A stretch of DNA of 64,000 bases from Megamerina dolium (GCA_963854835.1 OY978525.1:24761253-24825252), one strand, 5' to 3'. Positions 11,700 through 24,896 are shown, numbered from the stretch's first letter. Numbers and translations are program-made. Notes: generated from the sequence alone by a model not told the origin.

Positions 11700-12840
11700 C
11701 TGAAAGTTTATGCGTGGTCTGCGGTTTACATGAAATGAAGAGGCCATAACACATACAGAGGAGCGTTCGCATGATAACTTTAAGAAATGTTGCGATATTT
11801 TGCTATTGTAAATGGGCAACACCGGTCAACTGCCATGACCACAAAGCGGTAGAATAAACAAAATTTTCGATTTAACGACGTCCGTCAGTCCGTCCGTCTG
11901 TCTGCCTGCCTGATTCGCAATAAAACTTATGCCAAATTTCATCAAAATAGTTCAATATTTGCTCAAGAAACCTATGAGCCAAGGGCATGGAGGGGATTGA
12001 TAATGGGCATGATCGGCTAGCTGCCACGCCCACACCGACCATTCAAAGCGACTAACTTGCTATGATTTTCTTAATATACCATCTGTGACAACATAATTTG
12101 GCACGTAAAGTTATGTTATACTGCTACATAATCTTGCCAGAAATGGGCGAGCCACGCCCACTGTTTACAGTAGCTCCCATACAAAATAACTGAAGTTCTA
12201 TTAAATTTAAACCGCTGTAACTTCGGCAGTTTTTTGTTTATGTGTTTGTGTTGTTTGTGTGTTTTGTTTAGCTGACCGGCTAAACCGTCATAACTTCAGC
12301 AGTTTTCAGCTTGCCAATTGTAATAAACTTACGAAAAACCAAAGTAGTAGAAATAAAAGAAAAATATGGATATGTGAGCCAACTATAATTCGGTAAGCCC
12401 CGGCCGACTGTAGTCATTTAAAAAAATTTAAACTGGCAAAACTTACGTAATATTCCGAACAAAACCTCCATATTAAGGATATAGATTAGTATTATAGATG
12501 AAATAATTTGGATAAAGAAATGGAGAGCCACAACCGCCATTTGATGTAACTTTCATAGAAAATCGTAAATATTTGCACCTTAAACCGCTATAACTAGTGT
12601 AATATTGGAGGCTCATACAAAACAAGCAATTTTTTCACTTTGAACCATAAGTTGCGTATTCTTTCATCTAGAACAACCATGTTTGAATAATATTGTAGAG
12701 ATAAATAATTTCGCTAAAAATGGACGAGCCGGGCCCACAATTCTATGTAGCTCCAATACAAAAATTTCCACTTTATCTATATTTCTACGTGTGCAGGGTA
12801 TATATCGGTCGGTTTAGACCGATTGTAAGGCTATTTTTAA
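11700..12840 (-). repeat. Inverted copy of the GGGCGTG repeat family with GTCY microsatellite
   Basis: This region is the reverse complement of the 3' part of the array at 1800-3365. It has a (GTCC/GTCT) microsatellite at 11880-11912 preceded by TTTCGATTTAACGACGTC, then CTGCCACGCCCACACCGACC near 12020 and GAGCCACGCCCACTGTTTAC near 12150, and diverged further units to about 12800. Conservation of the microsatellite end in both orientations suggests that it marks a true element terminus. Confidence 0.7.
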
Positions 12841-13587
12841 TCCAAGACCTTATTATAGAACTATTTTTTGTATTCTATTTTTTTTTTCCTTGTTATTGCA
12901 AATTTGTATTATATAGTGCATACATATTTATATAAATATTCACAAGATATTGGACTTTGTAATCAGTTTTATGTCGAAACTAACTGATTTTTTATTTTTT
13001 TTTGCAATAAAATTACACACACACGCAGCTGTGCCTGTATGTTGATATGTGCCGCGAATGCTGAATAAATAAAAACAAAAACAAAATTAAAATAAACAAT
13101 GAAATACCAATGGATAAACAAGAAACACATGCGCATTAAAATTAAATTTTACTAAAAAAAAATTGCATACAAATGTATAATAAAAATTTCCATTCGCATA
13201 TGGAGCGTACATGAGAGTTGTGAAAAGTGAACAGATTATAGGTGTATATTCTGTTAAAAATTGCTATTTCCATTGGGATATAATGTTTTTGTAATTCTTA
13301 CTGCGATATGAGCAATTATTTAGTAAATCATGTGTTCAATAAAAATTATTTTACTTGCGAAATAACTGACACCCCAACAGACCAAAATCGCTTGCTCGCT
13401 GTTTATTTTTGCACGTAAATACAGGTAACAAAGCACTCTGTTCTTTATTGAAATCAAAAAATAGCACGAAACAATTAAAAGATCACGTAGTAAACGCAAA
13501 GTTTTCCTTTTTATGCGATTTGTAAACATTTTGTAAGCATGCTTATGAAATTTTTACACATTTAATTTGTATGTAAGCTTAGGCCAG
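12841..13587. other. AT-rich spacer, no gene seen
   Basis: A minus frame at 13320-13529 (69 codons) is compositionally like its surroundings and is not supported. Confidence 0.4.
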
Positions 13588-13877
13588 AGAGGCCCATCAG
13601 ATACCATCGAGCTTCTCTTCTAATACTGTTGTGAGTGTTAAATTAGCCCTTTGCGAACGGCAGAACCCTTGCGACATCACTTTAACAGAGCTCCTTTAAG
13701 AAGCATTCTTGGCAAATTGTTACTGCCGGAAAAATTGCCAATTCTTGCCGACAGGTGGGCACCGTTCGAAAGAAAAATCTTTTCGATATTAAATTTTGTT
13801 ATGCTTCAGCAGGGGATTGAACCTACGACCTGCAGATCAGAGGGCCACCGCACTAACCACTGAGCTACGACATCCAC
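13588..13877 (-). mobile_element. tRNA-derived SINE, copy 1
   Basis: Minus orientation. The head at the right end gives TCGTAGCTCAGTGGTTAGTG (A box) and, after ~40 nt, GTAGGTTCAATCCCC (B box), both matching Pol III internal promoters. The body has the family blocks TTTCTTTCGAACGG, CACCTGTCGGCAAGAAT, CCGGCAGTAACAAT and GGTTCTGCCGTTCG (all on the minus strand). Six other copies are listed in this window. Confidence 0.8.
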
Positions 13878-14404
13878 TCCAGCTTAAGTAAGCTTACTTC
13901 AAGTAATATTTTGATACGCTTTATTGGGTTGGGTATTCACCTTTGTGCTTTGTGAGAAAGTCTAGATGAATGAACAATTGGCTGGTGAGTCATTGTTGAC
14001 CGTTGGTACACATGTGGTATTTGTAGATAAATTGGCATAAGAAATTTATTTGCATAGCATGATTTTCTCACATGCACAGTGAGCAATTTTTTCTTAGAAA
14101 CACGCAATATTATATCGATATGAAATAAAATTAAAAATAAAAAAAAATACAAGCAATAATTGAATTGAAAATCTCTTTGGCATGTTCTTATGTACTATAA
14201 AATTTAACGAGAAAGATAAACTGTAAGCACTCGATCACACAGGTCGACCAAGGTCCATTAAATTCAGCGAAATACAGAAATGGTCTCTACGGGAACAAAA
14301 GAAAGATGCTGCTACAACAAGAACCACGAGGATCGTTATTTCCGCCCCCTATTTATTAAAGCAACATGCTCTCTTAATGCAATTGGGGAGGCTAGGTTAC
14401 CTAA
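13878..14404. other. Spacer, no gene seen
   Basis: A minus frame at 13937-14152 is AT-rich and unsupported. Confidence 0.4.
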
Positions 14405-14406
14405 TA

Positions 14407-14930
14407 GCCTAGACAGACGGCAGCGTTAATTCGGATTACCGACGCACTTAATCCGAATAAAATAAAAACCTGACAGACGGAAGTATTGCGGATGAACTAA
14501 ACGGCTGATTGCTGTTTTATTAGGTCTGCTCACTTACATTACTATCACTATCAATTTCCGTCATCTGTCACTCTCGATATGAGAAAATCTACAAGAAGTA
14601 CGTGAACTGAAAACTATCAGAAACTTGTAAACTGACATTCACAGTTCGTAATTGACAGCTGGATTTATTTGTTCGCCAATGCTTTTCATGTTGAAAACTG
14701 TTAACAATTGTTGAAAGTTTTTTGTTAGCGAACACACCTAATATTTTGTAGAATGGATCGAGAAAAATTCACAATAGAAAATTTTCAGCAGTGTTCCCAT
14801 CGCAAGTTGCCCTAATCCTCTTTTATTTTGAGAATTAACTCATAGAGTTAATGCGGATTAGCTGCAGTTAATGCCCGAGTTAATTCGAATTAACTCGGTA
14901 ATCCGGAATTAGGCTGCCGCCTGTCTAGGC
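14407..14930. mobile_element. TA-flanked MITE (GCCTAGACAGACGGCAGCG family), copy 1
   Basis: Left end GCCTAGACAGACGGCAGCGT, right end GGCTGCCGCCTGTCTAGGC, flanked by TA at 14405-14406 and 14931-14932. The 524-bp interior is non-coding and shares long blocks with 19622-20107 in inverted orientation and with 38558-38954, for example the AATTGTTGAAAGTTTTTTGT region and GTACGTGAACTGAAAACTAT. The TA duplication suggests mobilisation by a Tc1/mariner-type transposase. Confidence 0.8.
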
Positions 14931-14998
14931 TATAAACAATAGAGACTTAATAAAGCGCAACAGATTCAGAGTAGGTAAATATTTATCAATTTCCCCCA

Positions 14999-15328
14999 GC
15001 TTCTTATGATAACATTCTGCAATAATCATGCATGAAGTCATCCAGAGAGTCATTTTACTACAAAATGCTCATGAGGAAGTATTTTGCTTATAAATTTCAG
15101 GATATCTCACTTCCTTTTCCATTTGGTACAGAACAGTATTGCCATTCTACAGATGAAGTCATCCAGAGTCATTTTACTACAAAATGCTCATGAGGAAGTA
15201 TTTTGCTTATAAAGTTCAGGATATCTCACTTCCTTTTCCATTTGGTACAGAACAGTATTGCCATTCTACAGATGAAAGTTTCATTTCATCACCTCTAAAC
15301 AACAATTCGGGAATGTTATCATAAGCTA
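14999..15328. repeat. 121-bp tandem duplication inside an inverted-repeat frame
   Basis: ATGAAGTCATCCAGAG starts at 15032 and again at 15153, with nearly identical sequence following to about 15273 (period 121 bp). The pair is bracketed by AGCTTCTTATGATAACATTC (14999) and GAATGTTATCATAAGCT (ending about 15328), which are inverted relative to each other. Confidence 0.7.
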
Positions 15329-15399
15329 CGTTCATTTTACAGTCGACTAAATCGCCCAACTGAGCGACTAATCATGAGTTCTTCTTGTAACTCGTATAC

Positions 15400-15960
15400 T
15401 CTAAACGATACTACGCATCCGCAGAGATATTGATGGACGGAATTCTCTCGGCCTATGACCTTATAAGATCCAGCTGGTGCAGGAATTAAAGTCGAATGAC
15501 AATGACAATGGGCACAAAATCAACTAGAAGTTAACCCACTATTTGATCGTAATATTCTGTTCAGAAATGAGATTCATTTTTTTCCCATTGAGCATGTCAA
15601 TAAACAACATTTCCGCGTTTGGAGTGAAGAGAATCTGCGAGGTACTGTTACGTCAACAAAAACTCAATGTTTGGTGTGCTTTATGGACCGGTGGAATTGT
15701 TGGTCCCTACTTCTTTAAAAATAAAAACGGTGAATACGCTACCATCAAGGGCGTGCGATATTATTCAGGCTATCTAATGCACTGCGACCCAAAAGATCTT
15801 TTGTGCGCGGGGCGTGCGATATAGAGCCACAATTGCCGCCTCAGCTCAGGACCACGTTAAGCTGCTCTGAAATTTCATCAAGAGATTTGCGACCATGAAT
15901 AGCATTATTTGGTGTGAAGAGAAATTAGTTGAGGGTGTTGATAGTCTGTCACTCAGAATA
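15400..15960 (+). pseudogene. Mariner-type transposase fragment
   Basis: The plus strand encodes in alternating frames a mid-section of a mariner-superfamily transposase: LIQELKSND near 15485, FRVWSEENLRGT near 15615, then VWCALWTGGIVGPYFFKNK (15672-15728) and a YATIKGVRYYS stretch. Frame changes and a stop after the last block show that it is dead. It is the same transposase type as the element at 38446-39428, which retains the N- and C-terminal ends. Confidence 0.7.
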
Positions 15961-15979
15961 CATATTGCACCTATGTGAG

Positions 15980-16940
15980 ATAAGGTTCTGCATGAGGAAA
16001 GTCAGTGCAATGTCGAGAGCTTTTGAGCGGGCACATTGAAATCATGATGAATATTATCGTTCCTCATGTGCCAAGGCGCATTTACAATCATTCGCAGCAG
16101 GCACTTGGATTGTGTTCGCTGGTGTTTTTCGAAAGAGATGCGGTTCCCCATAACTTCAAGATTGGCTTCAGGATTGCTGTATATAGTAGAATTTTGTATT
16201 CGAAATTTAACTTGAAGTTTTTGTGTAACATCTATCATTACTGATTAATTTTTAGCTTAACCTGGGTTTTCTTTGCCTCTATGTGATTGCTCCAGGGCAA
16301 CCATTTATCGAGGTAAATATCCAAGTACGTTGTTGAGGAACATTGTGGAATTCACTGAGTATTTATTTTCAGTGGGGAACGTGTGTTTAGCCTTAGTGTG
16401 AAGGTTACATGTACGCTCCTTGATCAATTGACTTTTATACGCCATTTTGTTAGAGAGATTTCAAGAGACTCGAGATGAGTTTGTAGTTAGTTAAGTAGCT
16501 ACTATGGGATTGAGAGCACAATATTGCCGTATCATTAGCAAAGGTCGATGTGAATGTACAGTTATTGTCGGAGATATCTGAAGGCCCAAATCGCTTCCTT
16601 GTGGAACGCTAACGTGAATATCCAATGGGTTTGTTGCATATGGTGATGTACAAGAAGTTTACTTTTCATGAGATAGCTACAGCTACGGATAGCATATGGC
16701 TGTGCAGTTTTCTAAATCCAAACTGAGGTTGTGTAAATAATTGGTTGAGATTAATAACTTGTAACTTTTCGAATACTTTTGGGAGTAGAGATTTAAGGAG
16801 GTTGTACGATGAAACTATTGTCGAATCTTCTTCTGATTTTGTTATCATAATAACTTTTACCAGTGAATGCCTTAGTATTTTTTTTTCCAGAAATGGAAAT
16901 ATAAGTGTTTTCATTTTAATTATGAAAAGCAAGATATTCT
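15980..16940 (-). pseudogene. Jockey-type non-LTR retrotransposon, reverse transcriptase remnant
   Basis: Minus-strand pieces lie in the right order for a Jockey-clade reverse transcriptase. At 16932-16666 there is IMITKSEEDSTIVSSYN then LLPKVFEKLQ and QFGFRKLHS (fingers/palm entry). Around 16450-16270 are broken thumb and YLDIYLDKWL-like pieces. At 16238-16002 there is CLLRMIVNAPWHMRNDNIHH, the conserved block after the thumb. Many stops interrupt it. Confidence 0.75.
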
Positions 16941-19621
16941 GTATGCCATTCTAAGCTAGTTTCACACAAGAACCGGAAATTACAATCAAAATTTTTTTTT
17001 TGTATATAAAAGTGCCCTTATTGTTATAATTAATAACTAATGGAGTCATTGTAGAAATTACAGATAAAGTAACAATACACAAAGATATCTCACCACAAAG
17101 TAAAAACAAGAATAGTATGTAAAAGAATAATCAAAAACATAGTAAGCAAAAATAATGTGAAAAGGTTATAGCGAAAGTTTCTAGCCTAAAACAAAATATA
17201 ATATAATTTTCGAAAATATTCTTTTATTTCTGGTATTAAAAGAATTTTCTATTCTATTTTTTCAAGCCATTTCTTATAACAATTTTTTTATTTTCGGAAG
17301 CCACCGTAGAAATCCACTATTCGTACTATTCAATAACTTCCTCGTCGTAATTTTTTCTTCATAATTGGAATTAGCAAGGGTCACAGAGCTTTAAGTCATA
17401 GTTTTCTTGCACCATTTCATACATTATTCTTTTTGGGTAGGTGGCAATTTATGAGGTAGGCAACTCCATGCTCGCGAGTTCTTAAAAGAAATGTTGCACC
17501 TTCCTAAGAGTTTTATAAAAATCTGTGTACTGGAGAGTTGCATTATAATAATTTAATTATAATACACAAATAATAATAATTTAATTGTCATGGTAATGTT
17601 TAAAATACAAATTATTCAAAATAGAATAAAATTTCTGTCATTTTCCAGAGTTGTATTACGATTGTTAAAGCAATTTATCTATATTTCTATATTTCAGTGA
17701 GCACATACTTTTATTGTTGCACACTACCAAAGCAATAATCAATCTATATAAAGGATTATAATTCTGAATTGTTTCATTTTAAAGTTCATTTTTTTTAAAT
17801 AAAATCTGAATAATAACTGAAACTTCATTTGAGTAGAAAAATGATAAATTTTACGTTAGAAGTGCAGTTACGTTTCGAAATATTATTTTGGTGTTGCCAC
17901 ATTTCAAACTCTCGGTAGTTCCTTAGAGTAGACCAGTTTTATTTATTGTACAGGATAAATATTTCTTCGCAAATTATCACAAAATTTAGTTCATTAATTG
18001 TAATAATAATACATTTACAACACATATTAATTATTTTACCTATTTCAAATAAATTAATACGAGTCATAGAACTTTAATAATAAACATAAACTCAACTTTC
18101 AGCAGTAATTCTATGTGAAAAATATATCATAAAGTCATATTTTCAAACCAAACTATTAATACTATTTATTAGGCTCATTCATATTGTATGCTGGGATATT
18201 CTGGAGCAGAATATGTACACATATATTATATTTGTAGATATGTCCGTACATTTGTATATAATACCGAAGCAAATGTTTGTATCGAGTGCTATACATATCT
18301 TTTGCGCGAATAACAATGATGATGCAACGTATAATTTTACATATTAAAAAAAAAAACAAGAATCAGAAAATAGTTCACTATTTGATGTTAGTTTGTATCA
18401 ATTATCTTATTTGAAATACATTAAGTACGTAAATATGTTCTGATCGTGAAAGATCTTTATTTTTTCCATTTATTTGATTTCTTTCATTTCCTGAATTATA
18501 TGTATGTATTTGTATGGAAACACCCATGAATACATGATGGAATATATTGCATAATGTCTATAAAATATTGTATATAATTATAACATAAGTATGTATTTGG
18601 TTTAATTTATGAACAATTATGAACAATTAAAACCCATGACGGCACTGAAGACATTAACAATAATAAATACTTTTACCACACAACTATTTACTACATATGC
18701 ACGACGAGTGTCAACTGTTTTTAATAACTCCACTACGTATTTCTTTTAATTTCACTTGCTAAAACCGGTCACATTTATATATTACTTAAATATTTGTATA
18801 TATATTATATAGGAAGCCTTTTTTACAACTCACACACATCCAAACACACATTTTTTTTTTCTTTCACAAACTCTTATTGCCACTTTTACTAGCATTTTAT
18901 TTTAATTATATTCTTTACATATACATTTTCTGTTATCTTAAAAGAACACCCACACATAAATAGAAATATGTTTTATTCAATTAGATATGTACTTATAAGT
19001 ATGAATTTTTCCTTATTGATATTCAATCACTCTTTTCCGCCATCAAACCAAACTTACATTATGCCAATTTCATGTCTCACAATTGACTGCCGCGAAAATT
19101 AATTACTACGCAAATGAGAAAAGCAAAAATTAAGCTATTATAAAGAAGAAAGCGCACACAGCGATGTGATTGCAGGGATGATATTATTATCATATCGAAT
19201 GCTATTGTGAATATAACTCTGGGGGTCTCAACCTTATGGCTCAATTAGCCGCCGACGTAAAACCGCACACTGTATCAGCTGACACGATCTATCTTATGGG
19301 ATTGTCGTGTTAACGAAAACTATGACGGTGAAGTACCCATTGGCCGTAGCGGAGAGAATCAAATACAATTTTGTATGTTCTTACGTACGTAGGAAGGACG
19401 TTGGGGCACTACTTCGGTGGCTGTTTGACCATAAAATAGGATTGTTGTTGAATGTGAAATATTATGATTTTCGGTTTTTGATATCATTACACAGGGTGTA
19501 CGGAACTAAGCTCTAAGATTCTAGAAACCTTACCGAGTTCAGATAATGTAGACGAAATCCCACTATAATGATAAAAATTTGAATTTGCAAAATCACAAAT
19601 ATCAGAATACTAGTAAAAATA
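16941..19621. other. AT-rich spacer, no gene seen
   Basis: Long AT-rich stretch with homopolymers. The segment 19245-19560 is less AT-rich and holds a 69-codon plus frame without recognisable motifs. Confidence 0.5.
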
Positions 19622-20107
19622 GCCCTGACAGACGGCAGCGTTAATCCGGATTAACGATTTAATTCAAATTATTCTCTATTCTCAAAATTAAAGAAGATTA
19701 GGGCAATTTACGATGGCAACACTGCTGAAAATTGTCTATTGTGTATTTTTCTCGATCCATTTTACAAAATATTAGGTGTGTTCGCTACAAAAAACTTTCA
19801 ACAATTGTTAACAGTTTTCAACATGAAAAGTGTTGGCGAACAAATAAATCCAGCTGTCAATTACGAACGGTGAATGTCAATTTACAAGTTTCTGATAGTT
19901 TTCAGTTCACGTACTTCTTGTAGATTATCTCATATCGAGAGTGAGATAGACGACAGAAATTGATAGTGATAGTAATGTAAGTGGACAGACCTAATAAAAC
20001 AGTAATCAGCCGTTTAGTTAATCCGCAACACTGCCGTCTGTCAGGTTTTTATTTTATTCGGATTAAGTGCGCCGGTAATCCGGAATTAGGCTGCTGTCTG
20101 TCTAGGC
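19622..20107. mobile_element. TA-flanked MITE, copy 2, followed by a duplicated terminus
   Basis: Left end GCCCTGACAGACGGCAGCGT (19622), right end CTGTCTAGGC ending at 20107, flanked by TA at 19620-19621 and 20108-20109. The interior is inverted relative to the copy at 14407-14930. Immediately outside, 20118-20170 repeats the right-terminal block (ATTCGGATTAAGTGCGCCGG then CGGATTAACGCTGCCG), so this copy carries a second partial end. Confidence 0.8.
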
Positions 20108-20404
20108 TATTAGGTTAATATTTTATTCGGATTAAGTGCGCCGGTAATCCGGATTAACGCTGCCGTTAATCTTTAATCTTTTTAATCTCATTGCATTTCA
20201 ACAATAGAAACGAAACTGCATTTGAATTAAGAGGGGAAAGTAAGCAAAGCAACTGTTAAAAAATTCTTGAAGTTCGTTCTTCTTCTTACCCTGCGTGACT
20301 TTTCCCATGAAGCTCGACATTCTCACATTTTCCTCCCAGAGTTAAGAGCCAGCGTGTGAACTACAACAAAGATAAATCAGGTGATTTTTTTTGTTCATTT
20401 TTCT

Positions 20405-20745
20405 GTTCTTATTTATTTTCTTTCGAACGGTACCCACCTGTCGGCAAGAAATTGGTAATTTTCGGCAGTAGCAATTTGTAATGAAAAGATCAAAAAAAGT
20501 GATGTCACAAGGGTTCTGCCGTTCGGCTAATATAACTAGGTTCTTTCTAATACTGTCCAAAATTAATTACGCTCGCTAGTAATGCAAAAGAAGCTCGGAC
20601 AAAGGGCCATTCATGGTCAGTAACTTTCTTTTTATATAATTAGTTGCTTATAATTAATTAATAATATAATTTTGTAGCTCAGTCCTTCTGATCTGTAGAT
20701 CGTGGGTTCAATCGCTGGTTGAAGCGCAACTTTAATATAAAACAA
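20405..20745 (+). mobile_element. tRNA-derived SINE, copy 2 (rearranged)
   Basis: The body and tail of the SINE lie at 20405-20615 (TTCGAACGGTACCCACCTGT, GGTTCTGCCGTTCGGC, AAGCTCGGACAAAGG). A separate SINE head lies at 20675-20735 (TAGCTCAG, then GATCGTGGGTTCAATCGCTG). The head is downstream of the body, so these are two partial copies or one rearranged copy. Confidence 0.65.
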
Positions 20746-21300
20746 ATTTTGCTATCAAGGGTATTGTGTCAAAATGTACCATTTCAATTACCATTCACCA
20801 ATGTATAAAATTCGTAGAAAAATAATACTGGACTTGAAAAAACTGGCTGCATAGCTGTGGCAAGTCCATGAAAAAGTATTCCATACAACTGGATTTTGGA
20901 TCGCTGAGACCGAGTTCGTACGTTTTTCTTGCTGCTTGTATTTTTTGGGGGAGCCGTGCTATTTTCTACTGTGACATTCTATTTGTTGATGTTGATATTC
21001 ACAATAGACAACCAATCACATTTAAAAATTTTGAAATTAGGAAAAATTGGGATTTTTTTTTACGAAATACGAAAGACATGAACAAAACAAAAACATTGCA
21101 GTGCAAACAGCTGATTTAATATGCATAGTAAAACAATACGAACGAAATCAATTAGCAGAATAAAAGTAAAATTGTAAAATAATCATACGCACCATAATCA
21201 AAATTATTCTATCAGGTACTGAAGCGATATTTACATCATTTACATATTCTTGAGATAAGGAACGAAAAAGAATTAAGCTTTGTTGAAGCATATTTTCATA
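20746..21300. other. Upstream region of Cyb5r4
   Basis: AT-rich; would contain the promoter and 5' UTR of the plus-strand gene starting at 21301. No diagnostic promoter motif is claimed. The plus frame 20868-21119 is unsupported. Confidence 0.4.
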
Positions 21301-23294
21301 ATGGAAGATTCAATACGACCACCACCACCACCACCATCATCAGCGGTACAACAAAAATCGAATAGTGCAATAGATTTCTTATCCCCTCTGCCAAATGCTG
21401 CAACATTGCAAAAACCCAAAACAACCGGCTCGGCCACTGGCAATCCACGTAATAAATGTGCACTCAAACCAGGTCACTCCCTCATGGATTGGATACGTTT
21501 GGGTAATTCGGGTGTTGATCTCTCTGGCACTAAGGGACGTGCAATACCAGTGAGCGCTGAGGAGTTGGCAAAACACAATCAACGCGCTGATGCGTGGCTT
21601 GCGATACGTGGTAAGGTGTATAATGTAACTCGTTATATGGATTTCCATCCGGGTGGTAAGTATGTACATAAATACATATATCAATAGCCATGATTGAGAA
21701 AACGAATGATTTACACAATTTATTTGCCCCCAATAGGTATTGACGAATTAATGCGTGGCGTTGGACGTGATGCTACAAAACTATTTGATGAAATACATGC
21801 CTGGGTTAATTATGAACAATTGCTTGCCAAATGCTATGTGGGACCATTACGAAGAAATATAGTACAAATGGATGCAGATATTATAAAAGCATTCGACAGC
21901 ATTAAAACGAATAAATCGAAAACAGCATCTTTATTGACATCACCTTCACTACCACCACCACCACCACCACCAGTAGAAGTGGTGCCACGTTTAGATTGGA
22001 TACAAACGCGTGCCGCCATAACATTTTACATATATACGCGACAATTGTGTAATCCAGCATTTGTGTTGCAGCATAAAAATGATCGACTTTTACATGCTCG
22101 CTTACAAATAGATTGTACCGTGCATCAGCTGGAATTAGAATTGCACGACGATGTGATTTGGCCACCTAACAAATTTCAAATAAATCCGGAAACAGGAAAA
22201 ATTGAATTGCAACTCATGAAAACAACTGCAAATAATCTTTGGCAAACATATGGTCGACATAAGTTAACAAAACCTCAATCCAATTTTTTACATGAAGAAT
22301 ATGATTATGAAATATTACAGCGTCATAATATCAATCATAATTCATATGAATTGTGCTTGAGAAATGTTCAGCAGCAGAGCACACAAATGCTAGTACCAAT
22401 CGGTTGGCATGTATGCATAGAAACGTGCATAAATGGTATATAATAATAATATTAATTGATATGTTTCATGTCAGTATAATCAACTACTCATATCAATATA
22501 TTTATTATCATCTAGGTGAAGTGGTACGTCGTAGTTATACGCCTATAAGTGAAAAATTTCTTCACAAAGAAGATGACTTATCAAAAACATCAATGATACA
22601 AAATACAAATGCTGACATTTTGAATTTTCTTATAAAAACATATGCAGATGGATTACTTTCACAACAATTACACGATCAATTACCAATTGGACATTGTCTG
22701 CGCATATCAGAGCCTAGAGGAAATTTCAAGTTACAACAGTTACGAGACCATCAGCGTATTGCATTACTAGCAGCCGGTAGTGGATTAACACCATTTTTAC
22801 GTATCATCGAACACTTGTTACAACGAAACGGAAAGCGAATGTATATGAATTTTGATGTCGTTTACCTTCATTGCTTTTAAATTTTTTGTATGCAATTTTA
22901 GTGAATACCTACTATTGATGTATTTTAATAAAACGGAATCGGATATTTGGTGTCGTGATGAATTGCAACAATTACATGCCACAGATGAAAGGTGAAAAAA
23001 ATAATTTTCATATATTTCTAATATAAAAAAAATTTACAAATACAGTTGTTTATTTTTTCACCACCTTCTAGATTTCATTTTCGCAATATACTCTCAGAGG
23101 CAAATGATGAATGGTCAGGTGACAGAGGACGCCTCAGTAAAGTTCTATTGACACCATTAGCCGATAGTAATTCAACGGAATATGTTACTTATGTGGCAGC
23201 ATGTGGTCCAAGTGGTTTCAATCAACAAGTCGAAATGTTGCTGCAACAAGAACTAAAGTACAAAGCATGTGATATGCATATTTTTCAGGGATAA
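21301..23294 (+). CDS. Cyb5r4: Cytochrome b5 reductase 4 (NCB5OR), complete, five exons
   Basis: Exons 21301-21655, 21737-22435, 22516-22840, 22902-22991 and 23072-23294 join in frame (563 aa; introns 61-81 bp, all GT-AG). The product is an NAD(P)H-dependent fusion reductase. After a Pro-rich N-terminus comes a cytochrome b5 domain with HPGG (His116) and the second haem ligand His139 in EIHAWVNYE; the 23-residue spacing is that of the family. A CS/p23-like domain follows (about 225-320, from [19 protein letters not shown]), then a ferredoxin-reductase module with RRSYTPIS (FAD), [21 protein letters not shown] (nucleotide) and [14 protein letters not shown] near the end. Start ATG 21301 is chosen because the upstream in-frame codon is TTG. 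Human NCB5OR is slightly shorter; the extra length includes poly-Pro and linker. A polyadenylation signal AATAAA lies at 23601. Confidence 0.93.
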
Positions 23295-24693
23295 ATGTAT
23301 AGTGTATATAAAATTTATATAAAACTTGCATATGTGCTTAAATTAAGTGAATAGTCCATTCTTAGTAATGTAAACTTTGCTCAAAATTGTTTAAATACAT
23401 ATTTTTAGTTTATCCTCAGCTTATTTTGTAATAATTTTCAGTTAGACAATGCCTTTCTAAACTAATGTAACGATATGTAGATTTCACATTTATAAACAAA
23501 ATACAATTCACAACTCAAAACACATACCAAAGTTTTTAATTTTTCTGCATTTGCTTCAATGTAAAATATTTAATTCATATAGTTCGTAGGTACATAACTC
23601 AATAAATTGGAATATTTGTTTAACTAAAAAATACATACGAGCTATAAGTGTAAAAAATTGCCAGCTATTCTATCCATCACAAATTCAAAATCGAATATCT
23701 AAAAATACTTAAGAAAAACCAAACGGAAATCTACCGAATCAAAAATAAAATATAAGTTTTTAATACTGGTACCAATTTTATTTCTGTTTTCTGATTAAAA
23801 TTATATGTTTCTTGTTTTTTCCATGATTTGATGGTAATTTGGAATAGGTTCTGCGCTGCTGAGGACAATTTTATATTGAAATTTTCAACATTATTCGCTA
23901 CTAGACGCTCCAAGGTGGATTTACTCTAGCGGAAAGAGTTTATATTGGTCAAAAGAAGTTACACATATTGTGATTATGCTCGTTAATTCCAAAGAAACCT
24001 TTCGCTAGTATTCTTTGCCTGCGCCACAAATTTGCTCCTGGATATTTTCGTTCCTTGAAAAGATTTCTTTGACCTTTACGTTATTTATTTTAATTTATAA
24101 AATTAAGAAAAATTACACTATTGCAGTCGAAAAATTTATCAACGTTCTAGTAAATTCTATCGGTTAGGGACAAGCCTTCTGGGTTGATCGGTACCCATCA
24201 GAGAGCTGTGTCACGTCAAATTTTAGAGAGATCGTTTTTTACAATTTCCCAACTTTTTGCACAAAAAAAATTATATTTTTATATTTCACGTTAATGATAT
24301 GGGTATCAAACGAAAGAAAATTTCGTAGCAGTTGAACAAAAATACTTCTTTAAAATTTCTCTGAAGAACAAATGACAGAAAATAAATTTTAAAATTTATT
24401 TTTGAATATCCTTTGAGAAAAAACAACTATTTTCTTAAAAAGAAGTGTTAAAAGGTGTCATTTTATCGCTCCAACAAAAAAATTTTAATATTGTCCTATT
24501 ACTCGGTGTTCATTAAAAAAATTGCCAGCATCAAGCCACGAATATCATTTATTATATAGTGGTTCTCTTAAACTTTTGTTTTACACAGAATTCATATATT
24601 TTGTATGAACTCTACCGAAATACGCCACGCATTAACGCAGTGCATAAACAATAACCAATTTTGACATTGCTGAACCTTATCATAGAACATACC
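23295..24693. other. 3' UTR of Cyb5r4 and AT-rich spacer
   Basis: AATAAA at 23601-23606 is a reasonable polyadenylation signal for the upstream gene. Nothing else is recognised. Confidence 0.45.
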
Positions 24694-24896
24694 TACGGTG
24701 ACCATATTTTCGAAGTGTAAATAAAGGACAAACTTTCATATGTATTTTTTTATTAAATTCAATAAAGTGATACATATCATAATGACATTCAAAATAATAC
24801 AACTTTTTAAAAGTCAAATAATTCTGAACAATTCAAATCTAAGTAACATTTAATAAGCACAGTTAATTCATTAGACTCTATTTAGAGTTGAATATT

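Noticed and set aside
21834..22165. Minus-strand frames with Gly- or Val-rich runs
   Set aside because: Shadows of the poly-Pro part of the Cyb5r4 coding exon.
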